A stretch of DNA of 64,000 nucleotides from Planctomycetota bacterium (GTDB taxonomy: Bacteria; Planctomycetota; J058). A program made the position numbers and the translations under genes. Location of the stretch: NCBI GenBank assembly GCA_023954375.1, contig JAMLIC010000022.1, positions 1 through 64,000 on the forward strand, written 5' to 3'. This document shows positions 45,493-53,982 of the stretch, in pieces (the stretch's first letter is position 1; each line of letters opens with the position of its first letter). The notes beneath the pieces were generated by a model, which worked only from the letters and a program-made list of their open reading frames with translations, was not told the DNA's origin and did not search any database.

Positions 45493-47319
45493 TCAGCGGC
45501 CGCCGGCGCGGAAGGCCGCGAGGTCCGGCGCGTCGGGGGCGTGGCGCAGGAGCGTCCTGTGCATGGCCACCAGCGCGCCGCCGCCCCAGGAGGCCGCCTC
45601 GTCGGCGGCGACGCGCATGACCTGGTCGCCGTAGGCGTCGGCGAGCGCCAGACGCCGCCCGCGGACCAGCGCGATGTCGATGGCGGCCACGAGCACGACG
45701 GAGAGGCCGAGCGCCGACACCGCGACCCGCCGCTCGTACGCGCGCACGGCGGCGCGGACGTCCGCGGGCAGCCCGCTCAGCCGCAGCGCCCACGCGCAGC
45801 CGGCGGCGCCGGCGATGATCAGCGCCAGCGCCAGCAGGAAGAGGTCGTCCCCGTCGGGCCCGACCCAGCCGGTGGCCACCACGAGCCCGAGTCCGAGCAG
45901 CCAGGCGCCCACCCGGGCGCGGGCCGGCGCCGCCGGCGCCAAGCCGTGCCGCTCGAGCGTCGCCCGACGCAGCAGCACGCGGGCGGCGAGGACGGTGATG
46001 ACGACCGCCGCCAGGAGGTGGATCATGAGGGCGCCGAGGTCGCCCCACGCGCGAGCGGGATGGAGCCGGGCGAGCGCCAGCACCAGCGCGGCGCCCGCGC
46101 CGAAGCTGCCGAGGACCAGCCCGAGCAGGTCGCCGAGCGTCCAGCCGGCGGCCCCGGCCGGGGGTGGCTCGCGCCGGGCGAGGGCGAGCGCCACGACGAG
46201 CCCCAGGGCGGCCGCCCCCAGGAGCAGCCACAGCGCCGCCGCCTCTGCCGTCGCCTGCTCCATGCGCCGCCCGAGCGAGGCGTCCCAGCGCTCCGGGCTC
46301 CAGCCGCCGCCCGGGACGAACGCGGCGTCGAGCTGGCCCATGCGGTCGATCGCCACGCCGTGCAGCGTCTGGTCCTCCTTGAAGGCGCGCTCGAGCATCA
46401 GCCGCTCGTGGTCGATCGCGACGGCCAGCCCGCCGTCCCCCTCCTCGGCCGCGCTGAAGACCCAGCCGCGGTCGGCCGTGTGCACGACGGCCTGCCCGAT
46501 CATCAGGTCGAGGAGCGTCCGGGCCTCGCCGGCCAGGCGCAGGCCGAGCCGGCGCGCGGCCCGCAGCGGCCTCGCCGGGGAGGCCACCTCGGGGGTCAAG
46601 GCGAGCCGGTGCCCGATCAGGACCAGCGCCTCCGCCCCGTCGCGCAGGGAGAGCAGGCTGGCGACGCTCGCCGGCGTGTGACCGACGAGGCGGCGCTCCA
46701 GGCGGACGAGGCCCTGCCCCTCGGCGGGGTCGTCGGGCTCGCCGGGCGGGGACGAGAGGCGGAGCCGGGGCCGCGCGAGCCCGCGCTCCAGCCGATCCAG
46801 CGCCTCGGCCAGGCGCGCCGTGTCGCGCACCTGCACGAGCCGACGGCGGGCGGCGGGGTCGTCGTGGTGGCGCGAGGACGACAAGAACCGCGCCTCGCCC
46901 GAGCAGCGCGCCGGCCACACCGCCAGGTCCAGCAGCGCGAAGCCAGCGAGGACGTCCGCCGCGCCGTCGTCGGGGTCGAGCGCCCGCGCGGCCTCGAGGT
47001 CGACCAGGGCGCGCTCGAGCGCCGACCGCAGGGCCGGCCAGGCCCGGTCGCGCCGCTCGTGGTAGCGCGCCCAGCCCTCCGGGGTGCTCGGCGCGATCGA
47101 CTCGACCTCCCGCTGGAACGCGTCCGCGGCCGCCCGCCAGGGGCCGACCGCGGCCGTCAGCGCGGCCAGCGCGGGGTCGCGAGGAGGCGGCTCCTCCCCG
47201 GGCGCCTCGGCGGCGGCCGTGAGGAAGGGCGCCAGGAACATGTCCCGGTCGAGCCAGGCGGTCACGCCGAGGGCGGCGACGCCGGCGAGAGCGAACAGCG
47301 TGCGGGCGTGCGGGCGCAT
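45493..47319 (-). CDS. Large membrane protein of the ECF sigma module
   Basis: This 608-residue protein has an N-terminal anchor (TLFALAGVAALGVTAWL), a ~270-residue soluble part and six or more transmembrane helices between about 285 and 545 (for example ALWLLLGAAALGLVVALAL, ALMIHLLAAVVITVLAA). The soluble part contains LDPDDGAADVLAGFALLDL and long helices that may form a sensor. I recognise no family. The ATG is one base after the anti-sigma stop with a perfect AGGAGG ribosome site, so it belongs to the sigma/anti-sigma operon and may be its effector or sensor. Confidence 0.75.
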   Translation of the reverse strand: MRPHARTLFALAGVAALGVTAWLDRDMFLAPFLTAAAEAPGEEPPPRDPALAALTAAVGPWRAAADAFQREVESIAPSTPEGWARYHERRDRAWPALRSALERALVDLEAARALDPDDGAADVLAGFALLDLAVWPARCSGEARFLSSSRHHDDPAARRRLVQVRDTARLAEALDRLERGLARPRLRLSSPPGEPDDPAEGQGLVRLERRLVGHTPASVASLLSLRDGAEALVLIGHRLALTPEVASPARPLRAARRLGLRLAGEARTLLDLMIGQAVVHTADRGWVFSAAEEGDGGLAVAIDHERLMLERAFKEDQTLHGVAIDRMGQLDAAFVPGGGWSPERWDASLGRRMEQATAEAAALWLLLGAAALGLVVALALARREPPPAGAAGWTLGDLLGLVLGSFGAGAALVLALARLHPARAWGDLGALMIHLLAAVVITVLAARVLLRRATLERHGLAPAAPARARVGAWLLGLGLVVATGWVGPDGDDLFLLALALIIAGAAGCAWALRLSGLPADVRAAVRAYERRVAVSALGLSVVLVAAIDIALVRGRRLALADAYGDQVMRVAADEAASWGGGALVAMHRTLLRHAPDAPDLAAFRAGGR

Positions 47320-47320
47320 G

Positions 47321-47761
47321 TCACACCTCCTGGAGCGCGCGGAGCGCGGAAGGGCGGGGGTCGGGGGCCACGTCGCGGGGCGTGGCCTCGGGCGGGAGCG
47401 GGGCGCCGCGCAGCGGCAGCGGGTCGCGCGGCGCGACCGGACGGGCCGGCGCGCGCAGGTCGGCCGCGGCCGCGAGGGCCAGGACGAACGCCACGAGCGC
47501 CACGAGCGGCCACGGGATCGGCGTCGGCGCGGGCCGCCGGCCGAGCGCCTCGAGCGCGGCGAGCGCGCGGCCCGGGGCGTCCGCCACGGGCCGCGCGCGC
47601 TCGCGGACGAGGGCGGCCTCGAGGGCGTCGTCGGCCCGGGCCTCCGCCGCGCAGGCGGCGCAGGCGCCGAGGTGCGCGTCGACGGCGGCCGCGCGCGCGT
47701 CGTCGAGGGCGCCCGCGCGCCAGGCGGCCAGGTCGTCGAGGACGTGCCTGCACTCAGCCAC
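47321..47761 (-). CDS. Anti-sigma factor with zinc-finger (ZAS) domain
   Basis: This 146-residue protein has an N-terminal anti-sigma zinc finger (HLGACAACAAEA: the His-x3-Cys-x2-Cys of ZAS domains), one transmembrane helix near 85-100 (WPLVALVAFVLALAAAADL) and a Pro- and Arg-rich periplasmic tail. It should bind the ECF sigma factor encoded just upstream and release it on a signal. The GTG start overlaps the sigma stop by 8 bases. Confidence 0.88.
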   Translation of the reverse strand: MAECRHVLDDLAAWRAGALDDARAAAVDAHLGACAACAAEARADDALEAALVRERARPVADAPGRALAALEALGRRPAPTPIPWPLVALVAFVLALAAAADLRAPARPVAPRDPLPLRGAPLPPEATPRDVAPDPRPSALRALQEV

Positions 47762-48314
47762 GGTGGTCCCTCCTCAGGGCGGCGCGGCCGCGCGAGAGCG
47801 CCTGCCACACCGCCGCCTCGCTCGTCCCGAGCGCCCGCGCGGCGTCCGCCGCCGGGAGCCCCTCGAGGCTCACGAGCACCAGCGCCGCCCGCTGCATGTG
47901 CGGCAGCCGGGCGATCGCCGCGCGCAGCGCGCGCCCCTCGTCGTCCCCCTCCGCCCGCGCGGCCGGGCCGGCGCCCGGCGCGGCCGGCTCGCCGCCCGCC
48001 TCGACCAGGAGCCCCAGGCTGAAGAGGCGCCGGAGCGCCCGGCGTCGCAGCTCGTTCTTCGCCTGGTTGAGCAGGATCGAGCAGAACCAGGTGAACGGCC
48101 GCGCGTCGCCGCGGAAGCGCCCGCGCGCGGCGAAGGCGCGCACGAACGTCTCCTGCACGAGGTCCTCGGCCGCGTGCGCGTCGCCGACCATGCGCGCGGC
48201 GACGCGCAGCAGGGCCGCGTGGCAGCCCTCGGCCGCGGCGCGGAAGCCCTCGGGCGTCGCCACGTCGGGCGTCGTCGCGGGGGCCTCCTCATCGCGTGTC
48301 ATGGTCGCGCTCAC
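47754..48314 (-). CDS. ECF-type RNA polymerase sigma factor
   Basis: This 186-residue sigma-70 family factor has only regions 2 and 4. Region 2 carries DAHAAEDLVQETFVRAFAA and the -10-binding FTWFCSILLNQAKNELRR; region 4 carries LPHMQRAALVLVSLEGL and the helix-turn-helix GTSEAAVWQALSRGRAAL. A short linker of Ala, Gly and Pro joins them. The GTG at 48314 is used; an ATG at 48302 is the alternative. It heads an operon with the anti-sigma gene and the large membrane protein, the usual ECF arrangement. Confidence 0.93.
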   Translation of the reverse strand: MSATMTRDEEAPATTPDVATPEGFRAAAEGCHAALLRVAARMVGDAHAAEDLVQETFVRAFAARGRFRGDARPFTWFCSILLNQAKNELRRRALRRLFSLGLLVEAGGEPAAPGAGPAARAEGDDEGRALRAAIARLPHMQRAALVLVSLEGLPAADAARALGTSEAAVWQALSRGRAALRRDHRG

Positions 48315-48365
48315 GGGAGGTTGGACACGGGAGGTCAGGGCGACCTGACGCCGCGCCCGAGATCG

Positions 48366-49226
48366 TCACAACCCCTTGGCGTCGCTGGCGTGCTCGAGCA
48401 CGAGGCGGGCGACGTCGTCCGTCGCCTCGAGCGGGAGGAAGTGGCCCTTGCCGGGGAGGACGATCAGCCGCCGGGGGGCCACGAAGCCGTCGTCGAGGCG
48501 GTCGAAGGCCGGGGGCGCGATGCAGCCGTCGGCCTCGCCGGTGATCACGAGCGTCGAGACCGGGACGCGGCCGAGGGCCAGCGGCAGGTCGGCGCGCGCC
48601 GGCCAGGTCAGGGCCCGGTAGTAGCCCAGCGCCGCCTCGAGCGCCCCGGGCGCCGAGAGGGTGCGCTTGACCTCGTCGAGCCGCCCCGGCGGCGGCGTGA
48701 ACGACGAGGCCCAGCGCGTCCAGAGGCGCTCGACGAACGCCATGTCGCGCGCGCGGACGGCGGCCTCGGCGAGGCCGCGGAGCTGGAAGAAGCCCATGTA
48801 GGCGCTGCGCGCCAGCTGCGTGGGATGGCGGACGAGGTTCCTCGCGAACACGCGCGGCGGCGGCACCGACAGGGTGACGAGCCGCGCGACGCGGTCCGGG
48901 TCGGCGACCGCCGCCGCGTAGCCGGCGACGGCGCCCCAGTCGTGGCCGACGACGAGCGCCCGCCGGCGCCCCAGCGCCTCGATCAGGCCGAGGACGTCCC
49001 GCGCCAGGGCCGCCGCGCCGTAGCGGCCGTCGGGCGCCGGGTCGCTCGGCGGGTAGCCGCGCAGGTAGGGCGCGGCCGCGGTCCAGCCGGCCGCGGCGAG
49101 CCGCTCGGCCAGCGGCAGCATGGACCCGGCGTCGTCGGGGAAGCCGTGGAGGAGGAGCGCCAGGCGCGGCCCGTCGCCGCGCACGTGCACGCCGAACGAC
49201 AGCCCGCCCGCGCGCAGCGTCCTCAC
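48366..49226 (-). CDS. Alpha/beta hydrolase, epoxide-hydrolase type
   Basis: This 286-residue hydrolase has the oxyanion motif LLHGFPDD, the nucleophile elbow VVGHDWGAVAGY with Asp in place of Ser, as in epoxide hydrolases and haloalkane dehalogenases, and a late catalytic His in PGKGHFLPLE. The cap domain lies at about 120-200. The acid residue is probably the Asp in VITGEADG. The GTG at 49226 overlaps the methyltransferase stop as GTGA, so it is the last gene of a three-gene coupled operon. The substrate is unknown. Confidence 0.9.
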   Translation of the reverse strand: MRTLRAGGLSFGVHVRGDGPRLALLLHGFPDDAGSMLPLAERLAAAGWTAAAPYLRGYPPSDPAPDGRYGAAALARDVLGLIEALGRRRALVVGHDWGAVAGYAAAVADPDRVARLVTLSVPPPRVFARNLVRHPTQLARSAYMGFFQLRGLAEAAVRARDMAFVERLWTRWASSFTPPPGRLDEVKRTLSAPGALEAALGYYRALTWPARADLPLALGRVPVSTLVITGEADGCIAPPAFDRLDDGFVAPRRLIVLPGKGHFLPLEATDDVARLVLEHASDAKGL

Positions 49227-50014
49227 GGCGCCCGCCACCCGACCACGTACGCGATCCAGGCCTCCTCGGCCGGCGCGCGCTCGCAGGGCACGAACGTCCG
49301 GTCGCCCTCGCCGTCGTCGCCCGGCCCCTCCCACAGGACGACCGACGCGGCGAAGCCGGCCTCGGCCAGGAGCTCGCGCAGCTCGACGATCGACCACACG
49401 CGCCACTCGTAGGTGAACGCGTCGCGCAAGGCGCTGCCGTCGGGGAAGGAGAAGTGGATCGCGCAGCGGGCGCGCGAGTGGATCGGGTCGTAGGCCTGCT
49501 GGTCCCACACGAAGGTGAAGTCGCCGTGGTCCGTGGCCTCCTCCCCGCGCTCCTGCAGCTCGGGCCCGCCGGCGACCTCGAGGACGAGCGCGCCGCCGGG
49601 GCGCAGGCCCTCGCGCGCGCGCGCGAGGTAGGCGCGCAGCCGCGCCCGCTCGGTGAGGAGGAAGAACGAGTAGTTGAGCGCGACGACCACGTCGACCGGC
49701 GGTACGGCCGGCGGGCCCACGTCGACCACGTCGGCCTGCACGAGCGTGAGGCGCGGCTCGTCGCCGACGCCGCGCGCGCGCGCCCACGCGAGCGGCGCCG
49801 GGTCGAGGTCGACCGCCCAGGCGCGGCGCGCCGGGTCGCCCTGGACGAACGTGCGGGCGAACAGGGCCGTGCCGGCGAAGTCCTCCCGCAGGTCGACCGG
49901 GGCCCGGCCGGTCCGCGCGCGGAACAGGTCCTCGACGACGCGCACCTGCACGGCGGGCTCCTGCACGGCGCGCTCGTAGAGGGCGAAGCGGTCGGCCTGG
50001 CCGGCGAGGGTCAC
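49223..50014 (-). CDS. Class I SAM-dependent methyltransferase
   Basis: This 263-residue methyltransferase has motif I in DLREDFAGTALFAR, the acidic residue of motif II in AWAVDLDPAPLAWA, and VDVVVALNYSFFLL and GGALVLEVAGGPEL as motifs IV and V. It shows no substrate-specific features I recognise. The GTG at 50014 overlaps the NRDE stop as GTGA; its own stop overlaps the hydrolase start likewise. The pair may act on the same metabolite. Confidence 0.88.
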   Translation of the reverse strand: MTLAGQADRFALYERAVQEPAVQVRVVEDLFRARTGRAPVDLREDFAGTALFARTFVQGDPARRAWAVDLDPAPLAWARARGVGDEPRLTLVQADVVDVGPPAVPPVDVVVALNYSFFLLTERARLRAYLARAREGLRPGGALVLEVAGGPELQERGEEATDHGDFTFVWDQQAYDPIHSRARCAIHFSFPDGSALRDAFTYEWRVWSIVELRELLAEAGFAASVVLWEGPGDDGEGDRTFVPCERAPAEEAWIAYVVGWRAP

Positions 50015-50772
50015 GCGGCGCTCCACAGGGTCGAGCGGTCCTCGAACGGCGCCTCGCAGGGCGGCCCGTCGGCGAACAGCACCCGCGGCCGGCCCGCCGG
50101 CGGCACGATCGTGATGCTCGCCGACCGCGTCCCGTAGGGGCCCGCGTGGACGCACGGCGCGCCGAGCGCGAGCGGCCGCTCCTCGTCGGCGGGGCCGTCG
50201 GGCACGTCGTGCCGCCGCAGGACCGCGGCGAGCCCCTCGACGAGCGCGTCGCCGCGCCAGGCGACGGCGTCGGCGAGCGCCGCCCCGACGCGCGAGGCCT
50301 TGGGGGACGCGGGCAGGAGCGGGCGGTTCTCGAGCACGTGGACGCCGGGCGCGAGGCGCTGCGCCCTCGGCGGCCCGCGGCCCTCGACCGCGACGAACCA
50401 CAGCGCGTCGCGGTCGCCGACGAGCAGCCAGCAGGGGTTGTAGTCCTCGCAGCGCAGGCGCCCGGCGTTCAGGCGCACGCCGACCTCGGCGTCGGCCTCG
50501 GCCGTGAACAGGATCGGCAGCTCGCCGCGGGTGCGCCGCGCCGGGTCGCGGCCGCCCTGCGACGGCTGGTTCGTCAGGCCGGCGACCACGCCGGAGCCGT
50601 TGACCGCCAGCCACGTCCCGCCCGCCTGCGCGTCGCGCCCGCCGAGCGTCCTCGGCACCTGCCGCAGCACGCCCAGGGGCTCCGCCGGCCGCGCCAGCCA
50701 CTCGTCGCGGTTGGCCGCGACGACGAGGGGCGCGTCGGGGTGGACCTGGAAGAGCACGGCGAGGAGGCACAT
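50011..50772 (-). CDS. NRDE (TANGO2-like) family protein
   Basis: This 253-residue protein begins with Met-Cys-Leu-Leu, placing a Cys at position 2 as in N-terminal nucleophile hydrolases of this family. The name-giving motif is [10 protein letters not shown], followed by [18 protein letters not shown]. Bacterial and eukaryotic members (TANGO2) are linked to haem and lipid handling but lack a settled function. The ATG at 50772 is preferred over the GTG one codon earlier because it exposes Cys2. TATAGT lies 8 bases upstream. It leads the methyltransferase/hydrolase operon. Confidence 0.92.
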   Translation of the reverse strand: MCLLAVLFQVHPDAPLVVAANRDEWLARPAEPLGVLRQVPRTLGGRDAQAGGTWLAVNGSGVVAGLTNQPSQGGRDPARRTRGELPILFTAEADAEVGVRLNAGRLRCEDYNPCWLLVGDRDALWFVAVEGRGPPRAQRLAPGVHVLENRPLLPASPKASRVGAALADAVAWRGDALVEGLAAVLRRHDVPDGPADEERPLALGAPCVHAGPYGTRSASITIVPPAGRPRVLFADGPPCEAPFEDRSTLWSAA

Positions 50773-50780
50773 CACGGCCG

Positions 50781-50786
50781 ACTATA
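50781..50786 (-). promoter_or_regulatory. -10 element giving a probable leaderless NRDE mRNA
   Basis: TATAGT on the minus strand ends 8 bases before the ATG at 50772. GGCGGGCG precedes it, the same text as upstream of the amidase gene. Confidence 0.5.
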
Positions 50787-50849
50787 CGCCCGCCCGACCG
50801 CCTGGCGAGGCGCCCCGCGCGGCGGCATCATCGCCCCGACGAGGGAGCC

Positions 50850-51389
50850 ATGCCGCACACGATCGAGGAGGCGAAGTCCGGCCGGGCGACGTGCCGCACC
50901 TGCAAGGCGAAGATCGACAAGGGCGTCCTGCGCTTCGGCGAGGAGGTCCCCAACCAGTTCGCCGAGGGGCCCAGCTACCAGTGGCACCACCTCGCCTGCG
51001 CGGCGAAGAAGAAGCCGGCGCAGCTGCAGCAGGCGCTCGAGGCCTTCCCGGGCGAGGTCCCCGACCGCGCGGCGCTCGAGCAGACGATCCAGGAGCACAA
51101 GGGCAAGGCCAGGGCCACGACCCTCCCCTACGCCGAGCGGGCCCCGACCGGCCGCTCGAGGTGCATGGTGTGCGAGGCGCCGATCGCCAAGGGCGAGCTG
51201 CGCGTGGCCGTCGAGCGCGAGGTGGACACGGGCAGCTTCGTCTCGCGCGGCGCCGGCTACCTGCACCCGGCCTGCGCCAAGGAGCACGCCGAGGCCGACC
51301 CCGACCTGCTGGACGGGGTGCGCCAGAACAGCGTCTCGCTCGCGCCCGCCGACCTCGAGGCGATCGCGGCGGCGCTCGGGGCGGAGTGA
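50850..51389 (+). CDS. Protein with two PARP-type zinc fingers
   Basis: This 179-residue protein is almost entirely two PARP-type (zf-PARP) zinc fingers. The first has [20 protein letters not shown] and YQWHHLACA, with Cys15, Cys18, His47 and Cys50 as ligands. The second has [20 protein letters not shown] and [11 protein letters not shown] helical linker joins them, and a short helix ([13 protein letters not shown]) ends the protein. No ADP-ribosyltransferase, ligase or nuclease domain is attached. In eukaryotic PARP1 and DNA ligase III these fingers bind DNA nicks and breaks, so a DNA-damage-binding role is plausible. The ATG follows GAGGGAG. Confidence 0.88.
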   Translation: MPHTIEEAKSGRATCRTCKAKIDKGVLRFGEEVPNQFAEGPSYQWHHLACAAKKKPAQLQQALEAFPGEVPDRAALEQTIQEHKGKARATTLPYAERAPTGRSRCMVCEAPIAKGELRVAVEREVDTGSFVSRGAGYLHPACAKEHAEADPDLLDGVRQNSVSLAPADLEAIAAALGAE

Positions 51390-51413
51390 TGCCAGCTGGC
51401 GCCGGCCGGTCTG

Positions 51414-51419
51414 TAGAGT
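51414..51419 (+). promoter_or_regulatory. Candidate -10 element of the PPC-domain gene
   Basis: TAGAGT lies 21 bases before the ATG at 51441. CAGGGAGG in the leader is the ribosome site. No clear -35. Confidence 0.45.
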
Positions 51420-51440
51420 AGCCTCGCTCAGGGAGGCCCC

Positions 51441-53345
51441 ATGCGCCGCGCCGTCGCCCCGCTCCTCGCGCTCGCGCTCCTGCCCGCCGCCGCCCGGGCG
51501 CAGCAGGACCGCTTCGAGCCCAACCAGACGCGCCGCACGGCGGCCCGCATCGAGCCGGGCGACTACAAGGGCCTCTTCTGCAACGACGAGGACTGGTACG
51601 CCGTCGACGTGCCGGCCGGGCAGCGGCTGGAGGTCCAGGTCAAGTTCAGCCACGCGCAGGCCGACCTCGAGCTCGAGGCGCAGGACGGCCGCGGGCGCGT
51701 CCTGGCCTGGTCGCGCGGGCAGAAGGACGAGGAGGCCCTGGCGCTCGTCCCGCTCGCCGCGGGCCCCGTCTACGTGCGCGTGCACGGCGGCAGCGCGCCC
51801 TACGACCTGCACCTCGGGGTCGCCCCGGCGGGCGCCAGGGGGCCGGCCGGCGGGCGCACGGCGCAGGCGGTCTGCTGGGGGTCGGACTGGTACCCCGTCG
51901 AGGTCGCGGCGGGGCAGCGGGTCCGCGCCGAGCTGAGCTTCCGCCACGCCGACGGCGACCTCGACCTCGGGATCCTGGCCGCGGACGGCAAGGAGCTGGC
52001 CGACTCGTCGGGCGACGACGACCGCGAGGAGGTCACGTGGACGGCGCGCGAGGCGGCGCTGGTCCTCGTGCACGTGCGGCACGTCCACCGCGCGCGCAGC
52101 CCCTACACGCTGCGCCTGGAGGTCGGCGCGGCCGCCGCGCCGGACCTGGCGCAGGTCTTGCGCGTGGAGCGGCCGGAGGGGCGGGGGCGCGACCTCCTCG
52201 AGCTGCGCTCGGGCGACGTCCTCGAGGGGACGGTGCTGAACGAGTCGTTCACGATCGTGACCGCCTACGCCCAGCTCGAGGTGCCGGCCGCGCGGGTCGC
52301 CGGCCTCGACCTCGAGCGGCGGGTCGCGGACGTCGAGGCGATCGTCACCGTCGACGAGGACCGCTTCAGCGGCTTCATCCGCACCGAGCGGCTGCGCGTC
52401 AAGCTCCCGGCCCTGGCCGAGCCGGTGGAGATCCGCCGCGAGCGGCTCGTCCGGGTCGTCTTCGGCCGGCGCGGCGACGAGCGGCGCGCCCCGCCGCTCG
52501 ATGGGCACCGCGTCGTCCTCCACAGCGGCGACGAGTTCACCGGGCGCGCGCGGGCGGGGAGCTGGACGCTCGACCTGGGCTTCGCCGCGCTCCCCCTGGC
52601 GCTCGACCAGGTCGAGTCGCTGGCCTTCGAGGGCGAGGGCGTGGTCAGCCTGGTGCGGCCCGACCGGACGGTCCTGCGCGGCCGCCTCGACACGGAGGTG
52701 ATCGAGGTCGAGCTCAGCCCCGGGGACCGGCCCGTGGTCGTGCGCCTGCACCCTGACCGGCTCGCCTTCCTCCGCCGCGGCGGCGGCGGCGCCGGCGCCC
52801 TCGGCCCGGCGGAGCTCCTCCAGGTCCTGCGCCAGCTCGCCCCGGCCGCGCCGCGCGCCCTCGTGCGCGAGCTCACCGAGGGCGGCGCCATCGTCGAGCG
52901 CGTCAACCAGCTCCGCCCCCTGGTGGCCGTGCGGGAGGAGGGCTGCCCGCCCCTCCTGCGCCACGTGCTCGCCCTCGACGACCGGCCGGCGCAGTACGCC
53001 TGGCTCCAGGTGCTCCTCCGGGTCGACCGGCCCCTGCGCGACCGGCTCGTGCGCCTGTGCGGCGAGGACCACGAGGACCGGAAGCTGCGCCTCGGGGCCG
53101 CCCAGGCCCTCGTCGACCTCGCCGGCGGGGACGGCCCCGTGCAGCCCCTCGAGCAGGTCTGCAGCGCGCCGGTGGGGGCCGAGCTCGTGTTCGGGATCAT
53201 CATGGCGACGAACGACGACGTGCTCATGCAGCGGCTCATGCCCCTCATGCGGGGCGGCTGGCGCGGGGCGCGCGGCGCCGAGGCGCCGGGGCAGCGCGAG
53301 AAGGACCTCCTGCTGGAGGCGCTCCCGCGGCTCCTCGACAGGTAG
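51441..53345 (+). CDS. Exported protein with two PPC (pre-peptidase C-terminal) domains
   Basis: This 634-residue protein has a signal peptide (APLLALALLPAAARA, cleavage before QQD) and two bacterial PPC domains near 25-125 (FEPNQTRRTAARI, CNDEDWYAVDVPAGQRLEV) and 135-225 (CWGSDWYPVEVAAGQ, DGDLDLGILAADG). A beta-rich middle (about 235-440) of unknown family and a helical C-terminal third with HEAT-like features (PPLLRHVALDD-type helices) follow. PPC domains normally trail proteases, but no protease domain is present. Calcium or carbohydrate binding at the surface is possible. It appears to be monocistronic. Confidence 0.85.
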   Translation: MRRAVAPLLALALLPAAARAQQDRFEPNQTRRTAARIEPGDYKGLFCNDEDWYAVDVPAGQRLEVQVKFSHAQADLELEAQDGRGRVLAWSRGQKDEEALALVPLAAGPVYVRVHGGSAPYDLHLGVAPAGARGPAGGRTAQAVCWGSDWYPVEVAAGQRVRAELSFRHADGDLDLGILAADGKELADSSGDDDREEVTWTAREAALVLVHVRHVHRARSPYTLRLEVGAAAAPDLAQVLRVERPEGRGRDLLELRSGDVLEGTVLNESFTIVTAYAQLEVPAARVAGLDLERRVADVEAIVTVDEDRFSGFIRTERLRVKLPALAEPVEIRRERLVRVVFGRRGDERRAPPLDGHRVVLHSGDEFTGRARAGSWTLDLGFAALPLALDQVESLAFEGEGVVSLVRPDRTVLRGRLDTEVIEVELSPGDRPVVVRLHPDRLAFLRRGGGGAGALGPAELLQVLRQLAPAAPRALVRELTEGGAIVERVNQLRPLVAVREEGCPPLLRHVLALDDRPAQYAWLQVLLRVDRPLRDRLVRLCGEDHEDRKLRLGAAQALVDLAGGDGPVQPLEQVCSAPVGAELVFGIIMATNDDVLMQRLMPLMRGGWRGARGAEAPGQREKDLLLEALPRLLDR

Positions 53346-53443
53346 CGCCCGCCCGGCAGGGGCTTGACTTCGCCCCGGCGGGTGGGTCGCATCGCCTGAC
53401 CGCCCGCGGCGTCGGGACCGCGGCGAAGAGCGAGGAGCCCACC

Positions 53444-53908
53444 ATGCCCGCGACGAAGGCCCTGCCCAAGGGCAAGCAGAAGAAGAAGACCGGCGCCGCC
53501 AAGGCCAAGAAGGCGGCCCGGGCGAAGAAGCAGAAGAAGGCGAAGAAGGCGCCGATCGGCGCGATCAAGCGCGCGGCGCGCGTGATCCTCTACGTGACCG
53601 ACTTCGACCGCGCGGTCGAGTTCTACACGCGTACCCTGGGCCTGACGCTCGCCTACCCGGCCGGCGGCGGGTGGGCGGAGTTCCGGACCGGCGACGCGGC
53701 CCTGTGCCTCCACGCCGGCCGCGACGCCGCCATGCCGACGAAGGGGATCGCCTCGGTGGGCCTGGCCGTCGACGACTTCGACGCCGCGCTGGCGCGCCTG
53801 ACGGCGGCCGGCGTGACGATGAGCGCGCCGTTCGACCCGTGCGGCGGCCTGCGGGTCTCGAGCTTCAGCGACCCGGACGGCAACGAGCTGAGCATCGAGG
53901 GCAAGTAG
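53444..53908 (+). CDS. VOC/glyoxalase-family protein with a lysine-rich N-terminal tail
   Basis: This 154-residue protein has a ~45-residue N-terminal tail rich in Lys and Ala (GKQKKKTGAAKAKKAARAKK) resembling bacterial histone H1-like sequences, then a complete VOC domain: VILYVTDFDRAVEFYTRTLG, the second beta-alpha unit GLAVDDFDAALARLTAAG, and FSDPDGNELSIEG with the usual Asp, Asn and Glu. The metal His/Glu pattern is incomplete, so catalytic type is uncertain. The tail could bind nucleic acid or polyphosphate. The ATG lies 9 bases after GAGGAG. Confidence 0.88.
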   Translation: MPATKALPKGKQKKKTGAAKAKKAARAKKQKKAKKAPIGAIKRAARVILYVTDFDRAVEFYTRTLGLTLAYPAGGGWAEFRTGDAALCLHAGRDAAMPTKGIASVGLAVDDFDAALARLTAAGVTMSAPFDPCGGLRVSSFSDPDGNELSIEGK

Positions 53909-53982
53909 CGCGGCTCGACCCCGTCTGGACGTCGGGGGCGCAGCAGGCTGCGCCCCGGCGTCCGACGGCCCATGTCCGGCGC

